This document shows, one piece after another, positions 1 through 7,551 of a DNA stretch of 64,000 nt. The notes under the pieces are model-generated. The model was given only the letters and a program-made list of their open reading frames with translations, made no database searches and was not told the DNA's origin. The position numbers and the translations under genes are program-made. Each line of letters begins with the position of its first letter. Position 1 is the first letter of the stretch. Source of the DNA: CADCVQ01 sp038260305 (GTDB lineage Bacteria; Actinomycetota; Thermoleophilia; Solirubrobacterales; Solirubrobacteraceae); the NCBI GenBank assembly GCA_038260305.1, contig JBBSNY010000006.1, positions 62,001 to 126,000 of the forward strand. Reading direction: 5' to 3'.

Positions 1-46
1 GCGGGCCGGATCCCGTTTTCGCGCCGCGCTTGAACCGTCGCGCGCG

Positions 47-1573
47 TCAGTCGCCGGCGGCGTCCTCGGCGGACCGCGGCGCATCGCTTGGATCGCCCGC
101 CGCCGCTTTGCGCGGCAGCGTGACCGTGAAGCGTGCACCGCCGCCGTCCGCGTTCGCCGCCTCCGCTCGGCCGCCGTGCGCGTTGACGATCGCCGCGACG
201 ATCGAGAGGCCGAGGCCGGCGCCCGCGCGCCCGCGCCCGCGGCCTGGGTCGGCGCGCCAGAAGCGCTCGAAGAGCTCGGCGGGATCGCCGGTCGGCAGCC
301 CCGGCCCGTGGTCGCGGACCTCGACGCGCACCTCGTCGCCGGCTGCCGGCGTGACCGCGACCTCGATCGGCGTGCCAGCGGGCGTGTGCACGAGCGCGTT
401 GCGCATGAGATTCGACAGCACCTGGCGTAGCTGGCCGGGATCGCCGTCGATCTCGGACGGGCGCGCGTCGTCGGCCGTCAGCGAGATCTCGCGGTCCGGT
501 GCGACGGCGCACGCGTCGTCGACGGCGTCGCGGGCGAGCTGCGCGAGGTCGACGCGCTCGCGGCGCTGCTCGCGGACCTCGTCGAGGCGCGCGAGCGCGA
601 GCAGGTCCTCGACGAGCACGCCCATGCGCGTCGACTCCGCCTCGATTCGGCTCATCGCCTTGTCCATCTCCGGGCCCTCGCGCGCCGCCCCGATCCGGAA
701 CAGCTCGGCGTAGCCGCGGATCGACGCCAGTGGCGTGCGCAGCTCGTGCGACGCGTCGGCGAGGAAGCGGCGCAGGCGCTCCTCGCTCGCACGGCGCTCG
801 GCGAACGCCTCCTCCAGGCGCCCGAGCATCGCGTTCAGCGCGAGGCCGAGGCGCCCGACCTCCGTGCGCGGCTCGGCCGGCTCGACGCGCCGCGCGAGGT
901 CGCCGCCGGCGATCGCGCCCGCGGTCTCGCCGATGCGGTCCAGCGGCCGCAGGCCGAGTCGCACGATGAACCACGCCGCCATCGCGAGGGCGAGCAGGAC
1001 CCCGCCGATGACGAGCCCCTCGACGAGCAGCAGCCGATCCAGCGGCTCCTCGACATCGTCGAGCGGGACCGCGGCGATCGTCAGGCCGTTCGGACCCGAT
1101 GTCGCGACGGCGCGGTAGCGCAGGCTCGACGATCCGGTCGAGCCGACGTCGATGCGTTCACCGTCGGTCATGTGGGCGGGAAGGTCGGGGCGGTTGGGCT
1201 CGGTCTCCCCGTTCAGGCGCGGCCACTTCTGCGCCACGACGGTGCGCCCGTCGGCCTTGCGCCGCTCCCCGTACGTGCGCGATGAGACGTCCGGCGGCGG
1301 GCGGTCGCCGCGGCGGCCGCGGCCGCCGCCGAGGTCCTCGCGCGGCAGCGGTGGCGGTCCCGCGACGGCGGGGCCGGCGCCGAGGCCGATGCCGCGGCCG
1401 TCGGCGTTGCCGTCGAACGCCGTCAGGACGAGCGAGGTCGCCGCGTCGAGTTGCTTGTCGACGCGCTCGTAGAGAAAGGAGCGCTGCTCGGCGTACGTGA
1501 TCGCGCCCGCGAGCACGAGCCCCGTGGCGGCGACCGCGACGAGCCCGATGATGAGCCGGGCGCGCAGGGACAT
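47..1573 (-). CDS. Sensor histidine kinase (HAMP-HisKA-HATPase)
   Basis: This is a membrane-bound sensor kinase that would phosphorylate the response regulator encoded just upstream. It has an N-terminal membrane segment (about residues 8-26), a proline- and arginine-rich extracytoplasmic region, a second membrane segment (about 183-204) and a HAMP linker. The HisKA box follows, with ASHELRTPL placing the phosphoacceptor at H276. The C-terminal HATPase has a DHGPGLP motif and a GAGLGLSIV glycine loop. At 508 residues it is a normal size for the EnvZ/PhoR class. It begins 13 bp after the regulator's stop, so the two are one operon. The signal is not evident. The start ATG follows the second membrane-free residues normally and gives a good signal-anchor. 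Confidence 0.93.
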   Translation of the reverse strand: MSLRARLIIGLVAVAATGLVLAGAITYAEQRSFLYERVDKQLDAATSLVLTAFDGNADGRGIGLGAGPAVAGPPPLPREDLGGGRGRRGDRPPPDVSSRTYGERRKADGRTVVAQKWPRLNGETEPNRPDLPAHMTDGERIDVGSTGSSSLRYRAVATSGPNGLTIAAVPLDDVEEPLDRLLLVEGLVIGGVLLALAMAAWFIVRLGLRPLDRIGETAGAIAGGDLARRVEPAEPRTEVGRLGLALNAMLGRLEEAFAERRASEERLRRFLADASHELRTPLASIRGYAELFRIGAAREGPEMDKAMSRIEAESTRMGVLVEDLLALARLDEVREQRRERVDLAQLARDAVDDACAVAPDREISLTADDARPSEIDGDPGQLRQVLSNLMRNALVHTPAGTPIEVAVTPAAGDEVRVEVRDHGPGLPTGDPAELFERFWRADPGRGRGRAGAGLGLSIVAAIVNAHGGRAEAANADGGGARFTVTLPRKAAAGDPSDAPRSAEDAAGD

Positions 1574-1586
1574 GCGACGCGCTCCC

Positions 1587-2297
1587 TCAGCCCCGCGGCA
1601 GGCGCAGCGCGTAGCCGACGCCGCGCACGGTCTGGATCAGCGACGGGCCGTGCGGGTCGAGCTTCTTGCGCAGGTAGCTGACGTACGTCTCGAGGATCCG
1701 CGAGTCGCCGTCGAAGTCGTACTCCCAGACGTGGTCGAGTAGCTGCGCGCGCGTCAGCACGCGACGCGGGTTCAGCAGCAGGTAGCGCAGCAGCCGGTAC
1801 TCGGTCGCCGTCAACTCGATCGGGTTGCCGGCGCGGCTGACCTCGCGCGTGTCCTCGTCGAGCTCGAGATCCTCGAACGTCAGCCGGCTGGAGGCGGGCT
1901 GGTCGACGCCGGTGCGGCGCAGGATCGCGCGGAGCCGCGCGACGAGCTCCTCGAGGCTGAACGGCTTCGTGACGTAGTCGTCGCCGCCGGTCGTCAGCCC
2001 GCGGATCTTGTCCTGCGTCGCGTCGCGCGCCGTCAGGAAGATGATCGGCAGCGTCGCGCGCTGGGCGCCGAGGCGCTCGGCGACCTCGAAGCCCTCCATG
2101 TCGGGCAGCATGATGTCGAGCACCATGAGGTGCGGGTCGAACGTGCGCACGGCCGCGAGCGCGTCGCGGCCGGTGCCGGCGATCTCGACCTCGAAGCCCT
2201 GGAAGCGCAGCGCCATCGAGACGACGTCGGCGATGTTCGGCTCGTCGTCGACGACGAGGACGCGGTGCTGCTCGGCGGTTGCGGGCGACACGTTCAT
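1587..2297 (-). CDS. OmpR/PhoB-family response regulator
   Basis: This is the DNA-binding partner of the histidine kinase that follows it. The receiver domain (about residues 10-125) has the acidic pair in VLVVDDEP, the phosphoacceptor D61 in VLDIMLPD, and the lysine in YVTKPF. A C-terminal winged-helix domain (about 140-235) ends with the family signature VRGVGYALR. The open frame extends further upstream, but only this ATG puts the receiver domain at the N-terminus, and a longer form would overlap the next gene. About 164 bp without a gene lies upstream (2298-2461) and should hold the operon promoter. Confidence 0.93.
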   Translation of the reverse strand: MNVSPATAEQHRVLVVDDEPNIADVVSMALRFQGFEVEIAGTGRDALAAVRTFDPHLMVLDIMLPDMEGFEVAERLGAQRATLPIIFLTARDATQDKIRGLTTGGDDYVTKPFSLEELVARLRAILRRTGVDQPASSRLTFEDLELDEDTREVSRAGNPIELTATEYRLLRYLLLNPRRVLTRAQLLDHVWEYDFDGDSRILETYVSYLRKKLDPHGPSLIQTVRGVGYALRLPRG

Positions 2298-2461
2298 GCG
2301 GACATTGTCGGCACGAATGCTGGGAAGTTGCTGAGAGAGCTTGCGGCAGCGATCGAGGGGATCGACCGTCGTGACTGTCGGACGGTCGCATCGATCTTGG
2401 TCAGCGGCGCCGCCGAGTTGTGTCGCAGCTCCAAGGCCCGTGCCTTCGTGGTCTCGTCGCA

Positions 2462-3358
2462 CTACTCCGGCAGTGCGGCGTTGCCGGCTGTCTCGTCGCG
2501 GCTGGCCCACTCCATGCTGATCTGCTCTGTGGTCATCTCGTCAGCCTTGGTGAACGTGTAGTAGGACCGCTTGTCGGTGGCGACCTGGACGCTGCCGGGA
2601 TAGCCGTGCAGAGCCTGCGCGAGGAAGTCGCTGACTTCGAGCGCAGCCAACGCGTCGGGGACTGGTCTCGACGACAAGATATAGATCGTCAACGATCCGT
2701 CATCTTCCCGGCGATACCGCCATTCGCGGTACTCGTGATTGAAGTGCTCCGCAGTCTCAGGATCGTCGTCGACTAGCTTGGCCCATGCCTCGCGGACAGG
2801 CTGAGTGACGATTGGGTAGTCATCGTCCGGGACGGCCGCACGGCTGTAGCGCTGGCCGAGCCAGCGGGCAAGGATCTTGCGGCGTTCCGGGCTCAGCGCG
2901 TCGAGCAGTCCGTTGTCGGGCCGGACAGCGGACAGGAATCCCTTGTCGAGCAAAGCCCGCCAGCCGTAGTCGAGCACCCAGGCGCCTTCGTTGTCACTGT
3001 CGTTGACGCGGAAATACCGAGCAGAGCCGAAGTCCTGTGCCTGGGCGACCATGCGAGGATTCCTCGTGGAGAACACGCGCGCGACCTCGATCTGGGGGAG
3101 GTCCTCCGGCCGTTTCGCGATGTCGCAGCTCTGCGTGATGACCAGGAGGCGATCGCCTTGCTTCGACGGCACAGTCATCGGCGCAGGACCGATCGGCGCG
3201 CCTTGGCGGCGCACCTGGGTCACGAATCCTCGGGCGGCCCTGCTCGTGGGGTGATCTGGGTGCACCCATTGCAGCGGGAGCACGCCGGTGTTGTCAGGCA
3301 GCAGACTGCCCTGTTCCCAGCACCACTTGTGCGCCGTGGCGTCGTCTGCCGCCGTCAT
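2462..3358 (-). CDS. Unknown protein, third gene of the TIGR04255 operon
   Basis: I do not recognise this 298-residue protein. It starts 6 bp after the stop of the HTH gene, so it is probably cotranscribed with it and with the TIGR04255-like gene. The clearest motif is LLVITQSCDIAK near residue 70, with a cysteine-aspartate pair in a hydrophobic strand. A basic/aromatic central part and a beta-rich C-terminal half (LTIYILSS, RSYYTFTKAD) follow. No signal peptide or membrane segment is seen. Codon use is less GC-rich than in neighbouring housekeeping genes, which suggests transfer. A catalytic cysteine or metal site is possible but unproven. Confidence 0.8.
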   Translation of the reverse strand: MTAADDATAHKWCWEQGSLLPDNTGVLPLQWVHPDHPTSRAARGFVTQVRRQGAPIGPAPMTVPSKQGDRLLVITQSCDIAKRPEDLPQIEVARVFSTRNPRMVAQAQDFGSARYFRVNDSDNEGAWVLDYGWRALLDKGFLSAVRPDNGLLDALSPERRKILARWLGQRYSRAAVPDDDYPIVTQPVREAWAKLVDDDPETAEHFNHEYREWRYRREDDGSLTIYILSSRPVPDALAALEVSDFLAQALHGYPGSVQVATDKRSYYTFTKADEMTTEQISMEWASRDETAGNAALPE

Positions 3359-3364
3359 CCTGCT

Positions 3365-3985
3365 TCATTCGTCGTCAGCAGCGACAGGCCGCTCGGGGAC
3401 GGCCCAGGAGTCCTGTGCGCGACGACGGCGAACGAGCTCGTCGGGCGCGATTTGGACGGCGGGGGAGGAGCGGGTGCGGATCGCGCCGCGAAATGCGCGC
3501 CACTGGTCATCCCGCAGCAGGTCCAGCGGTCGTAACGTCATGCCGGGGAGAGGCGTAGCCAACCAGTCTCCGAGATTCCCCTTGTGAGCGGAGGCCTCCG
3601 TCAGCGCTCCGAGCACGCGGTCAAGCTTCTCTCGCTCGGGCTCATCGCCGTCGGCCCACTGCTTGATCGCAGAGTGACTGACGCCGAACACGCTCGCCCA
3701 ATCGCGCAGCGAGAACCCGGCCAAAGCCCGAATCTGCGCCATCCGGGTTGGGACCTGAAACGGCGTGACGGATCCCTCAACCCGCACGTTCCGAAGGGAC
3801 GTGCCATCGATCACCGGGCGATAGTCGTGGCGGTCGATGATCCGGGTGCCGTGGTCGACCACCGGGCCGCCAAGCAGTGCAGCTCCGATGGTCAACACCG
3901 TCGCCAGGTTGGTACCGCGGGGCGTGTGCAGGCGGTCGAAGCCGAGCGGCTGGTTGAGCTCGGTGTGGTGGACGATCGCGCTCAT
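3365..3985 (-). CDS. HTH (XRE-like) protein in the TIGR04255 operon
   Basis: This is a putative DNA-binding protein of 206 residues. The central part (about 90-130) reads as a Cro/C1-type helix-turn-helix: FSLRDWASVFGVSHSAIKQW followed by a helix with EREKLDRVLGAL. The N-terminal third has a short hydrophobic stretch (ATVLTIGAALLGGPVV) that could be a buried strand-helix or a weak membrane segment. The start chosen is the ATG one base after the upstream gene's TGA; the open frame runs 30 codons further into that gene without a better start. It is the middle gene of a three-gene operon and could autoregulate it through the inverted repeat upstream of the first gene (inference). Confidence 0.82.
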   Translation of the reverse strand: MSAIVHHTELNQPLGFDRLHTPRGTNLATVLTIGAALLGGPVVDHGTRIIDRHDYRPVIDGTSLRNVRVEGSVTPFQVPTRMAQIRALAGFSLRDWASVFGVSHSAIKQWADGDEPEREKLDRVLGALTEASAHKGNLGDWLATPLPGMTLRPLDLLRDDQWRAFRGAIRTRSSPAVQIAPDELVRRRRAQDSWAVPERPVAADDE

Positions 3986-3986
3986 G

Positions 3987-4808
3987 TCACGCGTCCGTCT
4001 GCCCGAGCGTGTTGCGACGGTAGTCCTCGCATACTCCCCAGGCAAAGAAGCTGCGGACATCGTCGTTGAACTCACGCAGGATCGTCTCGATCCCGTCGAC
4101 GCTGTAGCTGACGTTGCGTTCGGCGAAGGCGTCGATATCCATCAGATAGAACGGCTGGCTGAGCTGAGGGTTGGGTTTGGTCTGCTCTAGCAGTAGATCC
4201 ACGGTGGTGCCCTGCCTATGCAGGCCGTGCCGGACGAGCATTCGGCTGTCGTCGCCGGCGAGCTCCAGGATCTGCTGCGCGCCTACGACCGCGTCGATCA
4301 GCTCGTTGCTGCCGACCGCCCCCAGCAACGCGGGCGCAATGGCCTCGCGCAGCTCGGTGCTGGGGTGGGCGCCGGGTAGGCGCAGCTCGTTGATGAAGCG
4401 TAGGCCGACACGTTGGATCTCTGCGGGCGCGTAGTGCTCCTCGACCGCGGTCGCGAGGGCAACGACTCGCGACACGAAGTCGTCGATATCGGCGTAGCCC
4501 CGCGTCTCGAGGGCCACGAAGTCCGTCGACAGGGTCGCGGTGAAGGTCCCCTCAGAGTCATCGAACCGATGCTGGGCGGCGGCGACGGCCTGCTCCTGGA
4601 CTCCCTGTGGCGTAATGAGCGCAGTCATGCCTTGCTGCTTCGCATACCGCGGATAGGTGTGCCGGATGGCCTCCTGGAAAGCGACTACCGCATCGTCCTG
4701 GTTGATGCGAAGAACCGTCGAAAACCGAATCTGGCACAGCACGAGTGCCAGTTGGTGGTTCCTGAGGCGGAAACGCGGAGCAGGAGGGATCTTGGAGATA
4801 GGCCGCAT
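3987..4808 (-). CDS. TIGR04255-family-like protein
   Basis: This is a 273-residue cytoplasmic protein that fits the sporadically distributed TIGR04255 family in length and pattern. It has an N-terminal LALVLCQIRF strand, a following AFQEAIRHTYPRY helix, a central domain with a FINELRLPG strand, and a C-terminal YLMDIDAFAE segment. It closes with a helix in which a long acidic-aromatic region (NDDVRSFFAWGV) ends in a CEDYRRNTLG motif. The family has no firm biochemical function. The ATG at 4808 is preferred over a TTG 12 codons upstream, which would place the inverted repeat inside the gene. It is first in the operon, and its sporadic distribution and lower GC suit a mobile or defence-type module (inference). 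Confidence 0.82.
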   Translation of the reverse strand: MRPISKIPPAPRFRLRNHQLALVLCQIRFSTVLRINQDDAVVAFQEAIRHTYPRYAKQQGMTALITPQGVQEQAVAAAQHRFDDSEGTFTATLSTDFVALETRGYADIDDFVSRVVALATAVEEHYAPAEIQRVGLRFINELRLPGAHPSTELREAIAPALLGAVGSNELIDAVVGAQQILELAGDDSRMLVRHGLHRQGTTVDLLLEQTKPNPQLSQPFYLMDIDAFAERNVSYSVDGIETILREFNDDVRSFFAWGVCEDYRRNTLGQTDA

Positions 4809-4816
4809 GGTGTGAT

Positions 4817-4845
4817 GTTGACAGGGGGAGCAATGCAGCGTCAAC
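4817..4845. promoter_or_regulatory. Inverted repeat just upstream of the TIGR04255 operon
   Basis: GTTGAC at 4817-4822 and GTCAAC at 4840-4845 form a perfect 6-bp inverted repeat with a 17-bp spacer, 9 bp before the chosen start codon. A TTTACA-like element lies at 4851-4856 on the minus strand. The position suits an operator for the HTH protein of the same operon, or overlapping promoter elements. Function is inferred only from position and symmetry. Confidence 0.4.
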
Positions 4846-4951
4846 CAACATGTAAACTACTCGTACGCGCAGGTGCCCGGTCGCCTCTATGCGCGAGCGC
4901 TCGACCCTGCTCAGCCAGACGCAGGTGCCATAATCTCGGCCGCACGGCGAG

Positions 4952-5629
4952 CTACACGACGTGCGACCCGCCGACCTCGAGCACGACGCAGCGCGCGTTC
5001 GTCTGCGCCTCGACGTCGGAGGCGAACGCCGACGCGTCGGTCTCGATCGGGGGGAACGTGCCGTAGTGGCTCGGGATGACCTGGAACGGGTCGACGAGGT
5101 CGACGGCGGCGACGGCGTCGTGGCGATCCATCGTGTAGTGGCCGCCGATCGGAACGATCGCGAGGTCGATCTTGCCGGCGCGCTTGGCGAGCGCGAGGTC
5201 GCTGAAGAGCGCCGTGTCGCCGAGCACGTAGACGAGCTTGCCGCCGAGGGAGATGAGCAGGCCGGCGGGGGTGTGGGCGGTGCCGTCGGGCGTCGTGCCC
5301 GTGTGCCATGCGGGCATGAGCTTGACCCAGCCCCAGTCGAACGTCACGGTGCCGCCGATGTTCGGGTCGCGGACGTCCTCGACGCCCTTGCCGGCGATCT
5401 CGCCGGCGAGCTCGACGATCGCCACGACGGTCGCGCCGGTGCGCTTGGCGATGTCGACCGTGTCGAGGTAGTGGTCGACGTGGCCGTGCGTCTGCAGGAT
5501 GACGTCGCACTCGATCTCGTCGGGCCCGCACGGGGCGGTCGGGCTGCCGCTCAAGAACGGGTCGACGAGGACGCGCGTGTCGCCGTCCTCGAGCAGGAAC
5601 GTGGCGTGACCAAGCCAGGTGACTTGCAT
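4952..5629 (-). CDS. UPF0173-type metallo-beta-lactamase-fold hydrolase
   Basis: This is a 225-residue metal-dependent hydrolase of the UPF0173 group (MBL fold), expected to be cytoplasmic. It begins directly with the fold (MQVTWLGHATFLLE). The zinc-binding THGHVDHY motif is near residue 52, followed by PAWHTG, GDTALFSDL and PIGGHYTMD near residue 160, and finally PSHYGTFP. All family metal ligands appear intact and the length is typical. The substrate of this family is not established. It is transcribed alone, away from the operon at 2.4-4.8 kb, and its GC-rich codon use is like the chromosomal backbone. Confidence 0.9.
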   Translation of the reverse strand: MQVTWLGHATFLLEDGDTRVLVDPFLSGSPTAPCGPDEIECDVILQTHGHVDHYLDTVDIAKRTGATVVAIVELAGEIAGKGVEDVRDPNIGGTVTFDWGWVKLMPAWHTGTTPDGTAHTPAGLLISLGGKLVYVLGDTALFSDLALAKRAGKIDLAIVPIGGHYTMDRHDAVAAVDLVDPFQVIPSHYGTFPPIETDASAFASDVEAQTNARCVVLEVGGSHVV

Positions 5630-5705
5630 GGACGGCTCCTCTGCGATCGGGTCGTCGGGGTTGGCCGCAGCGTACCCGCCCCGCGCCCCGCCCGGTCGCG
5701 GCGGA

Positions 5706-6074
5706 TCAGAGCTCGGACGCGGCGTCCGGATGCAGCTGCAGGATCTCCTCGCCGGCCTCGCCGGTGCGCACGCGGTAGGCCTCCTCGACGTTGAGGACGA
5801 ACACCTTGCCGTCGCCGACGCCGCCGGTGCGGGCGTGCTCGAGCATGACGTCGACGACGGCTCGCACGTCGCGAGCGGCGACCACGCACTCGATCTTCAC
5901 CTTCGGGCGCAGGTAGTTCGTCAGGCTCGAGCCGCGGTAGTGCTCGGTGATGCCCTTCTGGCGTCCGGAGCCCTTGACCTCGGTCACCGACAGCGACGGA
6001 AAGCCCTTCGTCAGCAGGTCCGCGCGGATCGGCTCGAAGGCCTCGTGGCGGATGTATGCGATCACCATCTTCAT
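5706..6074 (-). CDS. PII-like nitrogen/signal regulatory protein
   Basis: This is a small trimeric-type signalling protein of the PII (GlnB/GlnK) superfamily, 122 residues. The landmarks are the N-terminal MKMVIAYIRHEAF strand, TEVKGSGRQKG, KVKIE, and the C-terminal signature ARTGGVGDGKVFVLNVEEAYRVRTGE given here in two overlapping parts: ARTGGVGDGKVF and VEEAYRVRTGE. The T-loop reads HYRGSSLTNYL. It lacks the tyrosine at the position uridylylated in enteric GlnB, while the tyrosine five residues earlier is present. No amtB or glnA lies nearby. The ATG at 6074 is chosen because AGGGG lies just upstream; a GTG three codons earlier overlaps that ribosome site. Confidence 0.88.
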   Translation of the reverse strand: MKMVIAYIRHEAFEPIRADLLTKGFPSLSVTEVKGSGRQKGITEHYRGSSLTNYLRPKVKIECVVAARDVRAVVDVMLEHARTGGVGDGKVFVLNVEEAYRVRTGEAGEEILQLHPDAASEL

Positions 6075-6092
6075 GCGGCTCACCCCTAGCGT

Positions 6093-7313
6093 TCACAGAA
6101 GGATCTGGCCGTCGCCGGCGATAGTCGGCAGGAAGCCCATCATGACGTCCTGACGCGCGCGGATGCCCTGGGGCTCGCGCGCGATGAGGCCGAGCTTGTC
6201 GAGTGCGTTGAGGTCACGGCTGATCGTCTTCGAGCCTTTGCCGGCGTACGCCTCCGCGATCGCGGGCGTCAGGTGACGGATCTTGCTCCGCGGGACCGTT
6301 CCGACATTGGGAAGCGCGAGTACGAGGTCGCGCTGCCGCTTCGCCGTCTGCCGGTGTTCGTGCCTGAAATGCTCGTGGACGAACACCGTCCACGCATTCG
6401 AGAAGTACTGGCCGCGTACCATGTTGAGCTGCTCATCGAGCTGGTCGACGAAGCCCTCCACAGCGTAGGCGAGAAATGCTCGCACGTCGCCTCCGGAGCG
6501 ACTCGCCGCGTCCAGCTGCCGGTAGTACTCCGAGCGTGTCTGGTTGTAGTGGTTGGAGAGCAGATGTGCTGCGACGGACGGGATCCCAGCGGCCGTCAGA
6601 ACGCCGAACTCCACGAGGCGTGCCACGCGACCATTGCCATCGCCGAATGGATGGATCCATGCGATGTACAGGTGCGCCATTGCGGCGCGCACGAGCGTTC
6701 TGAGGAAGCCTTGACGCTTGTTGTCGGGTGCGGCTTCGAAGTCAGGCCCGTTGAGCCAGACCGCCATCATCTCGGTGAGGAACGCGACATCGTCGTGAGG
6801 CGCCCCGAGGTAGGCCGCTACTCCCACAGCGCGCCGTCGGAACTCACCTGGCTGCACCCAGTCCTCGCGTTCCAGACCTTCGAGCACCTGCGCATTGAGC
6901 GACGCAAGCAAGTCAACGGAGATCTCGAACGTTCCGGTTTCGACGATCGTCTGCTCGATGCCGACGCATGCTCGGACGATGTTCTCGATCTCGCGCTGGA
7001 GATACTCCTGACTGGGCGGAAGCGCGAGCTCGCCTCTGATCACGCGCTCGACCTGCTCTTGCGAAAGCGTGTTGCCCTCAATCGCGGTAGTCGCGTGCGC
7101 GCCCTTCGCGAGGAAGAGGCTATGCATCTCTCGAGCGATACGGGGCGGCATCGGGGCCATCGCCAAGTGCTTGCACTTGGATCGCGCCTCGCCGATATTC
7201 TCGAAGAACCAGGGCGAAGCATCCGATAGATCCGCCCGGAAGGTGATCCACGGATGTGATGCCAAGCACGCCCGCTTGCTGTCCCTTGTGATGTCCGCTG
7301 CGATCGTGGCCAT
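6093..7313 (-). CDS. Fic-family AMP-transferase, class II
   Basis: This is a Fic-domain protein of 406 residues, expected to transfer AMP (or another nucleotide moiety) to a protein hydroxyl. An N-terminal inhibitory helix carries the class II motif TTAIEGN with the autoinhibitory E79. The Fic core motif HPFGDGNGRV places the catalytic H221. After the Fic domain comes a helical linker and a C-terminal winged-helix-like region (SKTISRDLNALDKLGLI), as in many Fic/DOC regulators. All key residues are present, so it should be active and autoinhibited. Its codon use is less GC-rich than the backbone, and it stands alone 18 bp before the PII-like gene. The physiological target is unknown. Confidence 0.92.
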   Translation of the reverse strand: MATIAADITRDSKRACLASHPWITFRADLSDASPWFFENIGEARSKCKHLAMAPMPPRIAREMHSLFLAKGAHATTAIEGNTLSQEQVERVIRGELALPPSQEYLQREIENIVRACVGIEQTIVETGTFEISVDLLASLNAQVLEGLEREDWVQPGEFRRRAVGVAAYLGAPHDDVAFLTEMMAVWLNGPDFEAAPDNKRQGFLRTLVRAAMAHLYIAWIHPFGDGNGRVARLVEFGVLTAAGIPSVAAHLLSNHYNQTRSEYYRQLDAASRSGGDVRAFLAYAVEGFVDQLDEQLNMVRGQYFSNAWTVFVHEHFRHEHRQTAKRQRDLVLALPNVGTVPRSKIRHLTPAIAEAYAGKGSKTISRDLNALDKLGLIAREPQGIRARQDVMMGFLPTIAGDGQILL

Positions 7314-7551
7314 ATAGCCTATGGTAGCGGTGCGACGATGATTGTTGTGCGCTTTTTGTCCACGATTGTGTCCCAGTCGATCTGGGCAGCCCGGAGCGCC
7401 ACCGAACCGAGGCCCCTCGGAGCACGACCGCGATGTCGGCGGATCGCCGAACTACAGCGGACGTCGCCTTGTCAAGCCCCTGCCTGAACGCCCTCGCAGA
7501 CATGTCGCCGTCACCAGCGGTCTCGCGACGCGCGCCGGACACCGCCACGCG

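Noticed and set aside
1..46. Possible gene at the left window edge
   Set aside because: The 46 bp to the kinase stop has no frame long enough to judge.
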